Below, piece after piece: positions 27,590-36,396 of a stretch of DNA of 64,000 nucleotides. Origin of the DNA: CAIVVT01 sp963757265 (GTDB lineage Bacteria; Acidobacteriota; Terriglobia; Bryobacterales; Bryobacteraceae); assembly GCA_963757265.1 (NCBI GenBank), contig CAVWRA010000012.1, positions 310,001 to 374,000 of the forward strand, read 5' to 3'. The position numbers and the translations under genes were made by a program. How positions within the stretch are numbered: position 1 is the stretch's first letter; each line of letters starts with the position of its first letter. The notes below the pieces were generated by a model that saw only the letters and a program-made list of their open reading frames with translations, was not told where the DNA came from and searched no databases.

Positions 27590-27747
27590 GTGCGCAAGGG
27601 ACGGAGCGGGGGCGGCGCACCGGGCAGGTTCGTTTCTGGAGCCGGCCCGAAGGGCGATCGCACAACGGGGAGGCTCAATCGCGGGCCGGATTGCGGGCCC
27701 CTGGCAGAGCCGGCGGCAAGGCGCGGCCTGATATCATGATGGGCACC

Positions 27748-27928
27748 TAGCCCGGATGTTGCACCGACAATCGGCTGCGGCGCGCGATAGGGCCGCATCT
27801 ACTGCGTTGCGCTCGGTCGCCGTCCTCGACGTACCGCCAAGTACGCCTGCGGGCGGCTCCCGTCGCGCGCCTTGTATCTGCAGCCCTCTCATCGCGCCTC
27901 GCTCCGATCGTGGTGCAACATCCGGGCC
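27748..27928. repeat. Family A inverted-repeat element, copy 3 (shortened)
   Basis: Ends TAGCCCGGATGTTGCACC and GGTGCAACATCCGGGCCA. Compared with copies 1 and 2 it lacks about 25 bp in two internal blocks. It ends about 15 nt before the ATG of the next gene (27943), the same spacing as copy 2 before 5292. Confidence 0.85.
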
Positions 27929-27942
27929 AAAGAGGCTTCCTC

Positions 27943-30354
27943 ATGAAAGCAAATCGTCGTGAATTCTTCGGGGTAATGGCTTCCACTGCGGCCGCGTCGG
28001 CGGCCTCGAATGCGTTGCCGGCCGAGCACACGCAGGCGGAGCCGAGTGCGAGTGAGATCCACGAACTACTGGGCTTCAACACGATGAGCGGCGAGGATCC
28101 GTTGAAGCTATGGGCGCGGCTGCGCAACACTCGCGAGTGGCTGGCCGGGCCACTGGCGCCCGATGCGTGGGCGGGGCAGGTTTTCATCGCCGATCACGCT
28201 GACATCTTCGCATTCCGCTTCCTGCCGGTTCCGGCGGAGTGGCTGAAAGGCGCCGGCGCGAACCGCGCGGCGTACTGCGCGGCGCATTTCGAGAAGTGGC
28301 TGGGGGTGGGCAACTGGGGCGGCGCGTGGAGCCATTGGTGGAGGAAGGTGGGCCCGAAGGCGCCGGACGATTCCTACGCCCGGCTGGTGTGGCAGATGCC
28401 CGACGGCGGCCCGGAGGTGACCTACGAATGGGCGCGGACGGCGCGCAACGAGATCGTCGGCCGGATTCGGAATTCCCAGGCGTCGGACTGCGCCATCCAG
28501 GCGTATGTGCCGTGGACCGTGGATGCTCCGAAGTACGCCGTGCTGTACGCGCTGGGCCCGGAGGGCCGGTACATCCGAGGGCGCTCGTGGGTGCCGGGCA
28601 CGCGCGACGGGATGCGCTGGTTGATGGCGTGCTCGGCTCAACCGGCGGAAACGGCGGGCGACGGCAGCACGCGCTGGATCGGCTTTTACCCGCAGTTGGA
28701 GACGCTGTACTTCTGCGCCCGGCAAGGGCAGGCGTATGGGCCGCTCGAAAAAGCGACCGCGGCATGGCTGGCCGAGGGGCGCATCGACGAATTGCTGGAA
28801 CGCAACCGGGCGCGCTACCTGGCGGCGCGCCCCAATGCGACGGGCTGGCTGGCTGACACGACGGCGGCGATCAACGATCAGCTGGAATGGAGCGAAGTGT
28901 ACACGCCGAGCCGCCGGCGGACTTACATCACGGTATCGCGCGGATGGAGCTTTTTTCCCAACAATTCGGCGCCGGACTTTTTGTGGGACAGCTTCTGCAA
29001 TGCGGTGCTGGTGGCGCAGGAGGACGGGGCCAAAGCGCACGGCATGGTGCGGGACATCCTGGCATGGCAGACCGACGAGGGGATGCTGCCGCAGTTCGGC
29101 GAGTTCTCGAACATGCCGCAACCGACCACGCCGCCGGTGGCGCGCGGGCACTCGCAGTATCCGATTGGCGCGCTGACCGTGGCCAAGCTGCACATGCGGC
29201 GGCCGGATCGAGCGTTCCTGAATGAGGTTTACCCGCGCCTGCTGGCCAGCCACCGGTGGTGGTTCGCGGATCGCGGGGATGGCCAACCGTGGCGCGACGG
29301 AAACCGCAACGGGCTGCTGGAACTGGGCTCCAACTACCCGGAAGAGATCCCAGCGAAGGCGCGGCGCCAGATGGCGTGCAACGAGTCCTATGACGACAGC
29401 CCGCAATGGGAGGCGGCGGCGTATAACGAGCGCACCGGCACGCTGGAGCTAGACACGGTGGAGCGGAACTGCCTGTACGCGATGGATTGCTGGGTGCTGG
29501 CCTGGCTGGCGCGGCAACTAGGCCGTCAAAACGAGGCGTTGGCGCTGGAAGCCGAGCACCGAAAAATGGCGGGCACGATCAACCGTCTGTTGTGGGACGA
29601 GCGGCGCCAGTGCTACTACAACCGCCGCTGGAAGCCAGCGGACGGGGAGTGGTTCACGCCCCAGGTTTCAGCGGATGTGTTCCTCTCCCTGGTGGGCAAA
29701 GTGGCCCAGCCGGGGCAAGCGGCGGCGCTGGTCAAACTGTTCCACGATCCGCGCAAATTCGCCGGCGAATGGATATTGCCGACCATCAGCCGCGACGATC
29801 CCGAGTACCCCAAGCAGGACTATTGGAAGGGCAAGGCGTGGGCGCCGGTGAACTGGCTGGTGTACCAGGGCCTGAAGATCTACGAATGGGATCGCGAGGC
29901 CCGGCTGCTGGCGGAATCGAGCGCCAAGATGTTCCTGAAGGCGTGGCGCGAAAAGGGCGAATGCCACGAGAACTTCCTTTCGACCACGGGCGCGGCAACG
30001 GGAGATCCGCATTACACCTGGGGGGCGCTGATGGCGCTGATGGCGATCGAAGAGTATATCGACATCAACCCCTGGCAGGGGCTGCGGTTCGGGAATCTGC
30101 AGCCGGCGGGCGAGGGCGCGATCGAACGATATTACGTGGCCGGGTCGCTGTATGACGTAGCCATGACGGCCCGCTCGACGGAGGTGCGCCGCGACGGGAA
30201 GCTCCTGTTCCAGGCCGATGCCGCGGTGGAGATCCGGCAGGTGCGCTTCAACGCCGGGGTGCAGGGCGAGGTCCGCGCGGCCGCGCCGTGCCGGCTGAGA
30301 GTGGGCGACCGCGCGCCGCGCGAGATTGCGGCGGGTGTCACCAAGCTGGCGTGA
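27943..30354 (+). CDS. Secreted GH63-like (alpha/alpha)6-barrel glycosidase (803 aa)
   Basis: ATG 27943 gives MKANRREFFGVMASTAAASA, a Tat-type signal (RREFFG). The C-terminal ~450 residues follow the pattern of GH63/GH37 six-hairpin glucosidases: WRDGNRNGLLELGSN, ESYDDSPQWEAAAYN (residues ~483), DYWKGKAWAPVNWLVYQGLK (~625) and HENFLSTTGAATGDPHYTWG (~670). The N-terminal part is beta-rich, as expected. A role in periplasmic or extracellular oligosaccharide hydrolysis is inferred; the linkage is not predictable. Family A element copy 3 forms its upstream region. The porin gene follows 76 bp later. Confidence 0.85.
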   Translation: MKANRREFFGVMASTAAASAASNALPAEHTQAEPSASEIHELLGFNTMSGEDPLKLWARLRNTREWLAGPLAPDAWAGQVFIADHADIFAFRFLPVPAEWLKGAGANRAAYCAAHFEKWLGVGNWGGAWSHWWRKVGPKAPDDSYARLVWQMPDGGPEVTYEWARTARNEIVGRIRNSQASDCAIQAYVPWTVDAPKYAVLYALGPEGRYIRGRSWVPGTRDGMRWLMACSAQPAETAGDGSTRWIGFYPQLETLYFCARQGQAYGPLEKATAAWLAEGRIDELLERNRARYLAARPNATGWLADTTAAINDQLEWSEVYTPSRRRTYITVSRGWSFFPNNSAPDFLWDSFCNAVLVAQEDGAKAHGMVRDILAWQTDEGMLPQFGEFSNMPQPTTPPVARGHSQYPIGALTVAKLHMRRPDRAFLNEVYPRLLASHRWWFADRGDGQPWRDGNRNGLLELGSNYPEEIPAKARRQMACNESYDDSPQWEAAAYNERTGTLELDTVERNCLYAMDCWVLAWLARQLGRQNEALALEAEHRKMAGTINRLLWDERRQCYYNRRWKPADGEWFTPQVSADVFLSLVGKVAQPGQAAALVKLFHDPRKFAGEWILPTISRDDPEYPKQDYWKGKAWAPVNWLVYQGLKIYEWDREARLLAESSAKMFLKAWREKGECHENFLSTTGAATGDPHYTWGALMALMAIEEYIDINPWQGLRFGNLQPAGEGAIERYYVAGSLYDVAMTARSTEVRRDGKLLFQADAAVEIRQVRFNAGVQGEVRAAAPCRLRVGDRAPREIAAGVTKLA

Positions 30355-30430
30355 GAGGGGCGCAAGGGCGAAGCTGCGCGGATTTGAGGGGCCCGAAGGT
30401 GATTCCGCAGCGCCGGTGGTTGAGCCGCGG

Positions 30431-31897
30431 ATGACTGAGGAGAGAAGCTTGCTGGAACACTCATTGCATCGCCCGGTCCCGGCCCGGGTGTCGACGCTGG
30501 TTCGAGTGGCGCTGGTGGTGGCCTGCGGCCCAGTGTTCGCGCAGTACGACAAGGTGGCCGCGCTGGGCTCCGATTCGGTACTCACGCCGATGGGCGGGCC
30601 GGCGGCTACGCCTCCCATTTCCAATGAACCTTACGACCTGCCCGACCTGCGGCCGACCGGCATGCTGAACGACCAGCTTCCGAAGTGGCTGCAATTCGGG
30701 CTGGATGAGCGCCTGCGATGGGAAGGGTACAGTGGCGGCGGATTCAAGCCTAACAACAACGCTTCCTATTTTCTCAACCGCTTCCGGTTTGGCATGCTCG
30801 TGAAGCCGACGGATTGGTTCAAGGTGGTGGCACAGGTCCAGGATGCCCGCTCGTTTCTACAGAGCCCGCCGCTGGGGCCGCCCAACAACGTAAGGTGGGA
30901 CCTGAAGCTGGCGTATGCCCAGTTCGGAGACGAGGAGAAGCAGCCGGTTTCGGTCAGCGTCGGCCGCCAACTGATCGACTACAACAACACCATCATTGCC
31001 AACTCGGAATGGCGCAACCAGGCACGCTCGTACGACGGCGTCGTGACCAAGTTTCACGTGGACCGCTTCCGCGCGGCCGTCTTTGCGGCCTCAGTGGTGG
31101 TCCCGCAGCTGTATGGAATCTCTCATCACCAGGAAGGCAACAACATTTACGGCGCTTACGGCTGGATCACGCGCGTGCTTCCCAAGTCGTCGATCGAACC
31201 GTTCACGTTGTGGCGAGTCGAGCCGAGCGTGGCGGTGGAAGCGAGCGCGGCAAAGACCGGGCACCTGAACGAGACGGCGTATGGGTTTCGGGTCAGAGGA
31301 ACGGGCATCTCGAATTTCGACTACCGGTATGAGCTGGTGGGTGAAAGCGGCTCGGCGGGAACGAACGGCATCGACGCCTGGGCGACGACCACCGGTGCGG
31401 GTTACACGGTTGCCCGGCTGGGCTGGAAGCCGCGCTTGTTCACGGGATACGACTACGCCTCCGGCGACAGCAATCCGAAAGACGGCATCCGCGGCACCTT
31501 CGACAGCATGTACCCGACGGCCCATGACAGGTTCGGGATCATCGACCAGTTCGGATGGCAGAACATCTTGGCCGGGCGCGCCGGGGCGACGGTGAACCCG
31601 CACCGGCGCTGGTCGGTGACCGCGCAGTACCTCGATTACTGGCTCGCTTCGGCGACCGATGCGGCCTACAACACGTCCGGCGGAGTGATCCTGCGCGATC
31701 CCACGGGCAAGTCGGGCCGGCACCTGGGCGACGAGGTCGATGTGTACACGTGGTACGAAATCAACCGTGAGGTACACGTCGGAGTGGGCGTCGGACACCT
31801 GCTGCCGGGCGAGTTCATCGCCAGGGCAGGCATGGGCGCGGCGTACACTTACCCGTACTTCGCGATCGAAATGTTCGACGGAAAACGAGTCCACTAG
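30431..31897 (+). CDS. Alginate-export-type outer-membrane porin (488 aa)
   Basis: The start ATG 30431 gives a Sec signal ending near PVFAQ. The mature chain alternates polar and hydrophobic residues with aromatic strand ends, typical of a beta barrel: LDERLRWEGYSGGG, FLNRFRFGMLVKP, VSVGRQLIDYNNT and SWDL-like turns. The closing part has EINREVHVGVGVGHLLPGEF. The pattern matches the alginate_exp/AlgE family (about 18 strands). The transported molecule may be an oligosaccharide made by the adjacent GH63-like enzyme. The TAG stop is part of a MITE end. Confidence 0.85.
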   Translation: MTEERSLLEHSLHRPVPARVSTLVRVALVVACGPVFAQYDKVAALGSDSVLTPMGGPAATPPISNEPYDLPDLRPTGMLNDQLPKWLQFGLDERLRWEGYSGGGFKPNNNASYFLNRFRFGMLVKPTDWFKVVAQVQDARSFLQSPPLGPPNNVRWDLKLAYAQFGDEEKQPVSVSVGRQLIDYNNTIIANSEWRNQARSYDGVVTKFHVDRFRAAVFAASVVVPQLYGISHHQEGNNIYGAYGWITRVLPKSSIEPFTLWRVEPSVAVEASAAKTGHLNETAYGFRVRGTGISNFDYRYELVGESGSAGTNGIDAWATTTGAGYTVARLGWKPRLFTGYDYASGDSNPKDGIRGTFDSMYPTAHDRFGIIDQFGWQNILAGRAGATVNPHRRWSVTAQYLDYWLASATDAAYNTSGGVILRDPTGKSGRHLGDEVDVYTWYEINREVHVGVGVGHLLPGEFIARAGMGAAYTYPYFAIEMFDGKRVH

Positions 31898-32022
31898 CGG
31901 CGTGTCGCGAAGGAAGCGCGGCAGGCCCACTGGCTGACGGCGAGCGGCGGCGGCGGGGTGCGGCAGGCGGGTTGATCGCGACCGCCGGTTGCGCGCCGGC
32001 ACGAAGCCGCGACAGCCCGCCG
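31895..32022. mobile_element. MITE-like element, family C copy 2 (diverged)
   Basis: Left end TAGCGGCGTGTCGCGAAGGA begins with the stop codon of the porin gene. It is nearly identical to copy 3 at 32826 (AAGTGGCGTGTCGCGAAGGA), and the next bases (gctgacggc) also match. The right end is degenerate (CCGCGACAGCCCGCC near 32008-32022). No ORF inside. Confidence 0.55.
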
Positions 32023-32033
32023 CGCAGAGCGGG

Positions 32034-32066
32034 GTTCTATCGAAATGGATAGAACGGGTTCTATCC
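32034..32066. promoter_or_regulatory. Palindromic putative activator site
   Basis: A perfect 9-2-9 palindrome GGATAGAAC-GG-GTTCTATCC at 32047-32066 with a further half-site GTTCTAT at 32034-32040. It lies about 60-80 bp upstream of the sigma-54 promoter, the usual distance for an enhancer-binding protein. The protein that binds is unknown. Confidence 0.6.
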
Positions 32067-32126
32067 GAACGGTCACCCGAACGCGGCATGTTAGCCGTAA
32101 CCAATTGATTCGATTAGCGAAGGCAT

Positions 32127-32143
32127 TTGGCACGCGGCTTGCC
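32127..32143 (+). promoter_or_regulatory. Sigma-54 (RpoN) promoter
   Basis: TTGGCACGCGGCTTGCC matches the -24/-12 consensus (TGGCACG-N4-TTGC) with both invariant GG and GC doublets and correct spacing. It lies about 64 nt upstream of the ATG at 32207. Confidence 0.8.
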
Positions 32144-32206
32144 TATGTAATGGCGTGTTCGCTGCACAGCAGGGAACAACATCAGAGGGGAAAAAGGAGC
32201 AATAAG

Positions 32207-32632
32207 ATGAAGACCACCAAGAGTTTGCTGGGTGCCGCTTTCGTTATCGCAGCGTTGGGCGTGATCCCGGCGTTGGCACAGACTTCCGCAAAGTACGATG
32301 TCCCGTTCGCCTTCAGCGTCGGCGGCAAGACGCTGCCTTCGGGGGAGTATAAGATTGGCGTCAACAACAACCGGACAGGGCTGGTGCAGATCCAATCAGC
32401 CGACGGCCGGGCCATCTTCACGATGACGCACAGTGCGGGCGCCGGCGCCCCGAGTGCGGAGCCGAAGCTGGTGTTCCATCGTTACCGCGACCAGTACTTC
32501 CTGTCGCAGGTTTCGACGGGGGAAGTCAGAACGCCGATTCTGGAACTCCCTTCGTCCAAGGCCGAGCGCGAGGCGGTCACGATTGCAGCGTCCCGTCAGG
32601 TCGAGACTGTGACGCTCGTGGCCATGCGGTAG
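32207..32632 (+). CDS. Small secreted protein of an acidobacterial type (141 aa)
   Basis: ATG 32207 follows AAAAAGGAGCAATAAG, a strong RBS. A Sec signal peptide (LLGAAFVIAALGVIPALA, cleavage before QTSAKYD) precedes a ~115-residue beta-rich mature domain. It contains VPFAFSVGGKTLPSGEYKIG and KLVFHRYRDQYFLSQV. The pattern PF.F..g...lPaGeY is common in secreted proteins of Solibacter-like acidobacteria; its function is not known. Transcription appears sigma-54 dependent, and a strong terminator follows, so this is a single-gene unit. Confidence 0.85.
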   Translation: MKTTKSLLGAAFVIAALGVIPALAQTSAKYDVPFAFSVGGKTLPSGEYKIGVNNNRTGLVQIQSADGRAIFTMTHSAGAGAPSAEPKLVFHRYRDQYFLSQVSTGEVRTPILELPSSKAEREAVTIAASRQVETVTLVAMR

Positions 32633-32668
32633 TCGGTTCACCAGAGCGCCATCGCGGGGTTTGGCGAA

Positions 32669-32706
32669 AGGCGCCACGGAGGGCACGGCCTCCGTGGCGC
32701 CTTTTT
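32669..32706 (+). terminator. Strong intrinsic terminator
   Basis: A 14 bp perfect stem, AGGCGCCACGGAGG with CCTCCGTGGCGCCT, loop GCACGG, then TTTTTC. It ends the small secreted protein transcript. Confidence 0.93.
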
Positions 32707-32825
32707 CGTTGGCAGAGGCGCTTCCCGGGTGAGAGGGGCTGATCGGGGCACGAACTTGCCTGGCTGGGCGTGCTCAACGAAAGCCGGCTTGGCGCGCTGA
32801 CCATGGGAAGGCAGATGGTCCAACA

Positions 32826-32924
32826 AGTGGCGTGTCGCGAAGGAAGCGGAGCAGGCCCCCTCACTGACGGCGGCCGGCAGCGGGCGGTTGGGCGCGGGTA
32901 GCGCCGCCAGCGCGACACGCCACT
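32826..32924. mobile_element. MITE-like element, family C copy 3 (99 bp)
   Basis: Perfect 14 bp inverted ends: AGTGGCGTGTCGCG (32826-32839) and CGCGACACGCCACT (32911-32924). The ends are one or two bases different from family C copy 1. It is too short to encode anything and lies in the gap 32633-33021 between a terminator and the cysD promoter. Confidence 0.8.
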
Positions 32925-32974
32925 CGTCGGCGCTGCTTTCCTGGCTCAATTCACGGGCTTTAATCTACCTTTTG

Positions 32975-33004
32975 TTGATAGGGATTGCGTCATTGAGCTA
33001 CACT
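32975..33004 (+). promoter_or_regulatory. Probable sigma-70 promoter of cysDNH
   Basis: TTGATA (32975-32980), 18 nt, TACACT (32999-33004). The predicted transcription start is near 33011, only about 11 nt before the cysD ATG, and no good RBS is seen. Confidence 0.6.
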
Positions 33005-33021
33005 AAACCGTACGGCTATTC

Positions 33022-33927
33022 ATGCCCACAATCCTCATTTCTCATCTGAAGTCTCTGGAGGCGGAGGCGATACACATTCTGCGCGAGACGGCCGCGCAGT
33101 TCCGCAGGCCGGTGCTGTTGTACTCCATCGGCAAGGACAGCAGCACGCTGGTGCATCTGGCCCGCAAGGCCTTCTACCCGGGGAAGATTCCGTTCCCACT
33201 GCTGCACATCGACACGACCTACGAGTATCCTGAACTGATCGAGTTCCGGGACCGCTTCACACGGGAAATCGGCGCTGACCTGCGGGTGTACACGAATCGG
33301 GCGGCGATTGAGGCGGGCGCGAATCCGTACGATCTGGGAACGGCGAAATGCTGCCACCTGCTGCGCACGCGGGCGCTGGTGGAAGGGCTGAAGGAAGGTG
33401 GGTACGACGCGGCGATTGGCGGAGGACGGCGCGACGAAGAGCGTTCGCGCGCCAAAGAGCGCGTGTTCAGCTTTCGCGACCGGGAGGGGCGCTGGGAGCC
33501 ACGCAACCAGAGGCCCGAATTGTGGAATCTGTACAACGGCCGGGTGGACGCCGGCGAGAGCATCCGCGTTTTTCCGCTTTCCAACTGGACCGAGACGGAC
33601 GTGTGGCGGTACATCGACGCGGAATCGATCCCGCTGCCGCCGCTGTATTTCGCGCAGGCGCGCGAGGTGGTGGTGCGCGGCGAGACGCTGATTCCGATGG
33701 AAGAGAACGTGAAGCTGCGGCCGGGAGAAACGCCGGTGACGCAGGTGTGCCGGATGCGAACGCTAGGCTGCACGCCGTGCAGCGGGGCGATCCCGTCGGC
33801 GGCCGCGACAGCGGCCGAGATCCTGGTGGAACTGTCAGTATTCCGGCGTTCGGAGCGTGAAAACCGCGTCATCGACCACGACCAGGAAGGTTCCATGGAG
33901 CTGAAGAAGCGCGAGGGCTATTTCTGA
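33022..33927 (+). CDS. cysD: Sulfate adenylyltransferase small subunit CysD (301 aa)
   Basis: It forms APS from sulfate and ATP together with CysN. The ATP-pyrophosphatase loop YSIGKDSSTLVHLARKAF (residues ~34-51) and the conserved GGGRRDEERSRAKERVFSFR (~133-152) identify CysD rather than CysH. The C-terminal LSNWTETDVWRYI is also characteristic. Length is normal (E. coli 302). Its TGA shares a base with the cysN ATG (TGATG), so translation is coupled. Confidence 0.97.
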   Translation: MPTILISHLKSLEAEAIHILRETAAQFRRPVLLYSIGKDSSTLVHLARKAFYPGKIPFPLLHIDTTYEYPELIEFRDRFTREIGADLRVYTNRAAIEAGANPYDLGTAKCCHLLRTRALVEGLKEGGYDAAIGGGRRDEERSRAKERVFSFRDREGRWEPRNQRPELWNLYNGRVDAGESIRVFPLSNWTETDVWRYIDAESIPLPPLYFAQAREVVVRGETLIPMEENVKLRPGETPVTQVCRMRTLGCTPCSGAIPSAAATAAEILVELSVFRRSERENRVIDHDQEGSMELKKREGYF

Positions 33928-35525
33928 TGCACACGATTGTGGAGAAGCCCCTGCTGCGCATTTCGACGGCGGGCAGCGTCGACGACGGCAAATCGACGCT
34001 GATCGGCCGGCTGCTGTACGACAGCAAGTCGGTGTGGGAAGATCACATCGAGGAAGTCAGCCGCAATGGCGTGAACCGGGCCGCGCACGGCCCGGACCTG
34101 TCACTGCTCACGGACGGCCTGAGAGCCGAGCGCGAGCAAGGCATCACCATCGACGTGGCGTACCGCTACTTCGCGACGCCGCGCCGCAAGTTCATCGTCG
34201 CCGATACGCCGGGCCACGAACAGTACACGCGCAACATGGCCACCGGAGCCTCTACGGCCGAGGTGGCGCTGCTGCTGGTGGATGCCCGCAAAGGCGTACT
34301 GCCCCAGACCGTCCGTCACGCCACCATCGCCTGGCTATTGGGCATTCACGAGCTGGCTTTCGTGATCAACAAGATGGACTTGGAAGGATTCCGCCGCGAG
34401 GTCTACGAGGAGGTCCAGAGGCAGGCGCGCGCGCTGCTCGGCAGCCTGCCGGGGGCGAACGCGGCGTTCTTTCCCATCAGCGCGCTGGACGGCGACAACG
34501 TGGTGACAGTCTCCCCTCGGACGCCATGGTACGACGGGCCGAGCCTCATGGACTGGCTCGAGAACGTGGATGTGCCACGGGCCGCCGAGGCCCCGTTCCG
34601 CCTGCCCGTTCAGCTGGTGATCCGGCCGCACCTGGATTTCCGCGGTTATGCCGGTCAGGTGGCGAGCGGCTGCATACGGCCGGGTGATGCCGTGCGTATC
34701 GAGCCATCCGGCACGGAAGCGCGGGTGAAGCGCATCGTCACCTTCGACGGGGACCTCGATGAGGCGAGCGCGGGCATGTCCGTGACACTCGAACTGGATC
34801 GCGAAGTGGATGTCTCGCGCGGCGACTGGATCAGCTCCGCCGACGAGCGCCCGGCGAGGGCGCAGCGGTTACGGGCGACCGTGGTGTGGATGAGCGATCA
34901 GCCGGGGCGCAGCGGCGCCTCCTATCTGCTGCAGCACGGCACGAGGGTTACGCCCGTCCGCCTGTCGCGAGTGAGCGAGCGGCTGGACGTGGTGCGGCAG
35001 TCGAATGACGCCGCGAGCGAGTTGCAATTGAATGACATCGGCAAGGCCGAACTGGAAACGGCCGAACCCCTGGCCTTCGACCGCTACACTGACAACCGTG
35101 CCACGGGCGGCTTCATCCTCATCGACCGGCTCAGCAACCTGACGGTGGCGGCGGGTCTGATCCTGTCCGCGCTGGGGGACGGAATCGAGGCCCATCCGCT
35201 CAGCGCCGACGAGCGGGCGGAGCTGTTCGGACACAAAGCCTGCCTGATCGATCTCTCCGCGCGGCCGGAACTGGCGCCCGCCCTGGAGCGCCAGTTGCTG
35301 CTGCGGCACTTCCACGCGGTCACGGTGGAGAATTCCTGCATCGACGAACAGTTCCTGCTACAGGCTGGACTGCTGGTCCTGAGCACAACATACCGGCCCG
35401 GCGCGCCGCTCGACGCCCGCGGCCTGGCGTCCGATGAGCCGCGAGCCGTCGCGGCGCTGATCGAGCGACTGCGCCAGGCGCGCATATTGGGCGCCGGCAA
35501 CTTCATTCAAGGAGACGGAATCTAA
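33927..35525 (+). CDS. cysN: Sulfate adenylyltransferase GTPase subunit CysN with extra C-terminal domain (532 aa)
   Basis: An EF-Tu-like GTPase that drives APS formation. G1 is GSVDDGKSTLIGRLLYDSKS (residues ~12-31), G3 is ADTPGHEQY (~92) and G4 NKMD (~147). The beta-barrel domains end near FILIDRLSNLTVAAG (~405). About 110 residues follow, making it longer than E. coli CysN (475). In bifunctional CysNC this position holds APS kinase. Here the segment (FGHKACLIDLSARPELAPAL onward) has the length of a shortened kinase but no GxxGxGKS loop. It may be a decayed kinase domain, consistent with the APS-type reductase downstream that does not need PAPS. Confidence 0.94.
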   Translation: MHTIVEKPLLRISTAGSVDDGKSTLIGRLLYDSKSVWEDHIEEVSRNGVNRAAHGPDLSLLTDGLRAEREQGITIDVAYRYFATPRRKFIVADTPGHEQYTRNMATGASTAEVALLLVDARKGVLPQTVRHATIAWLLGIHELAFVINKMDLEGFRREVYEEVQRQARALLGSLPGANAAFFPISALDGDNVVTVSPRTPWYDGPSLMDWLENVDVPRAAEAPFRLPVQLVIRPHLDFRGYAGQVASGCIRPGDAVRIEPSGTEARVKRIVTFDGDLDEASAGMSVTLELDREVDVSRGDWISSADERPARAQRLRATVVWMSDQPGRSGASYLLQHGTRVTPVRLSRVSERLDVVRQSNDAASELQLNDIGKAELETAEPLAFDRYTDNRATGGFILIDRLSNLTVAAGLILSALGDGIEAHPLSADERAELFGHKACLIDLSARPELAPALERQLLLRHFHAVTVENSCIDEQFLLQAGLLVLSTTYRPGAPLDARGLASDEPRAVAALIERLRQARILGAGNFIQGDGI

Positions 35526-35527
35526 CC

Positions 35528-36202
35528 ATGCGCGATCCTATTCACAGCGCCCGGCAAGTCATCGCCACCGCACTGGACGGCGCGGCCCGGCCGTGCGTGA
35601 CCTGCAGCTTTCAGTCGGAAGACGTGGCCCTGGTACACCTGCTGCGGCAGTACGAGCCCGGCCTGCCCGTGCTGTTCCTAGAGACGGGCTATCATTTCGC
35701 CGAGGTTTACGCCTATCGCGACCAACTGGCCGAGGCCTGGGGCCTGAATCTCGTCAACCTGCTGCCGGCCGAAACGGTGGAAGAGCAGGAGGCCGCGCTC
35801 GGATTGCTCTACGAGAGCGATCCGGGCGCCTGCTGCCACCGCCGCAAGGTGGAGCCGCTGATGGCGGGCCTCACGGGATTCGACGTCTGGTTCACGGGCC
35901 TGCGGCGCGAGCAATCGCCGACCCGCGCCGGTCTCCAGCCCTCCGAAATGCACACCTTTCCGACGGGTCTCAGCCTGCGCAAACTGAGTCCGCTGTTCGA
36001 CTGGAACTGGGCCGAAGTCAGCAGCTACCTGAGTGTTCACGAAATCCCCGAACTGCCGCTGTATGCGCAGGGTTACACGAGCATCGGCTGTGAGCCCTGC
36101 ACGGCCAAACCGGCCGGCGATGCCCACGCGCGGAGCGGCCGTTGGGGCGGGCGAAAACTCGAATGTGGCCTGCACACGGTCAGTATCAAGGCACCTGCAT
36201 AA
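35528..36202 (+). CDS. cysH: Assimilatory APS reductase (CysH family, 224 aa)
   Basis: It reduces APS to sulfite. The PP-loop region has TCSFQSEDVALVHLL (residues ~25). The Cys pairs CCHRRK (~99) and CEPC (~188) would bind a 4Fe-4S cluster, which marks APS-type rather than PAPS-type reductases. The C-terminal KLECGLH supplies the catalytic Cys. It starts 2 nt after the cysN stop. The operon lacks a kinase gene, in keeping with direct APS reduction. Confidence 0.94.
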   Translation: MRDPIHSARQVIATALDGAARPCVTCSFQSEDVALVHLLRQYEPGLPVLFLETGYHFAEVYAYRDQLAEAWGLNLVNLLPAETVEEQEAALGLLYESDPGACCHRRKVEPLMAGLTGFDVWFTGLRREQSPTRAGLQPSEMHTFPTGLSLRKLSPLFDWNWAEVSSYLSVHEIPELPLYAQGYTSIGCEPCTAKPAGDAHARSGRWGGRKLECGLHTVSIKAPA

Positions 36203-36396
36203 GACGTTCTTTTCTCAAGCAAGGCCAGCGCGACGGAGTGTCGCCGGTTCACGCGGGGTGCGACCAAGGCACCCGAGAACCGCCCCACAGCCGGGCTGCG
36301 GCGCGGGAAGCTGCGCCCCACCGGCGGGGCGCAAGCGTGATGGCGAGCAGGCGCCAATCCAACCGGAGCTCCGGAACGACGTCCGGGCGGAGAGCC

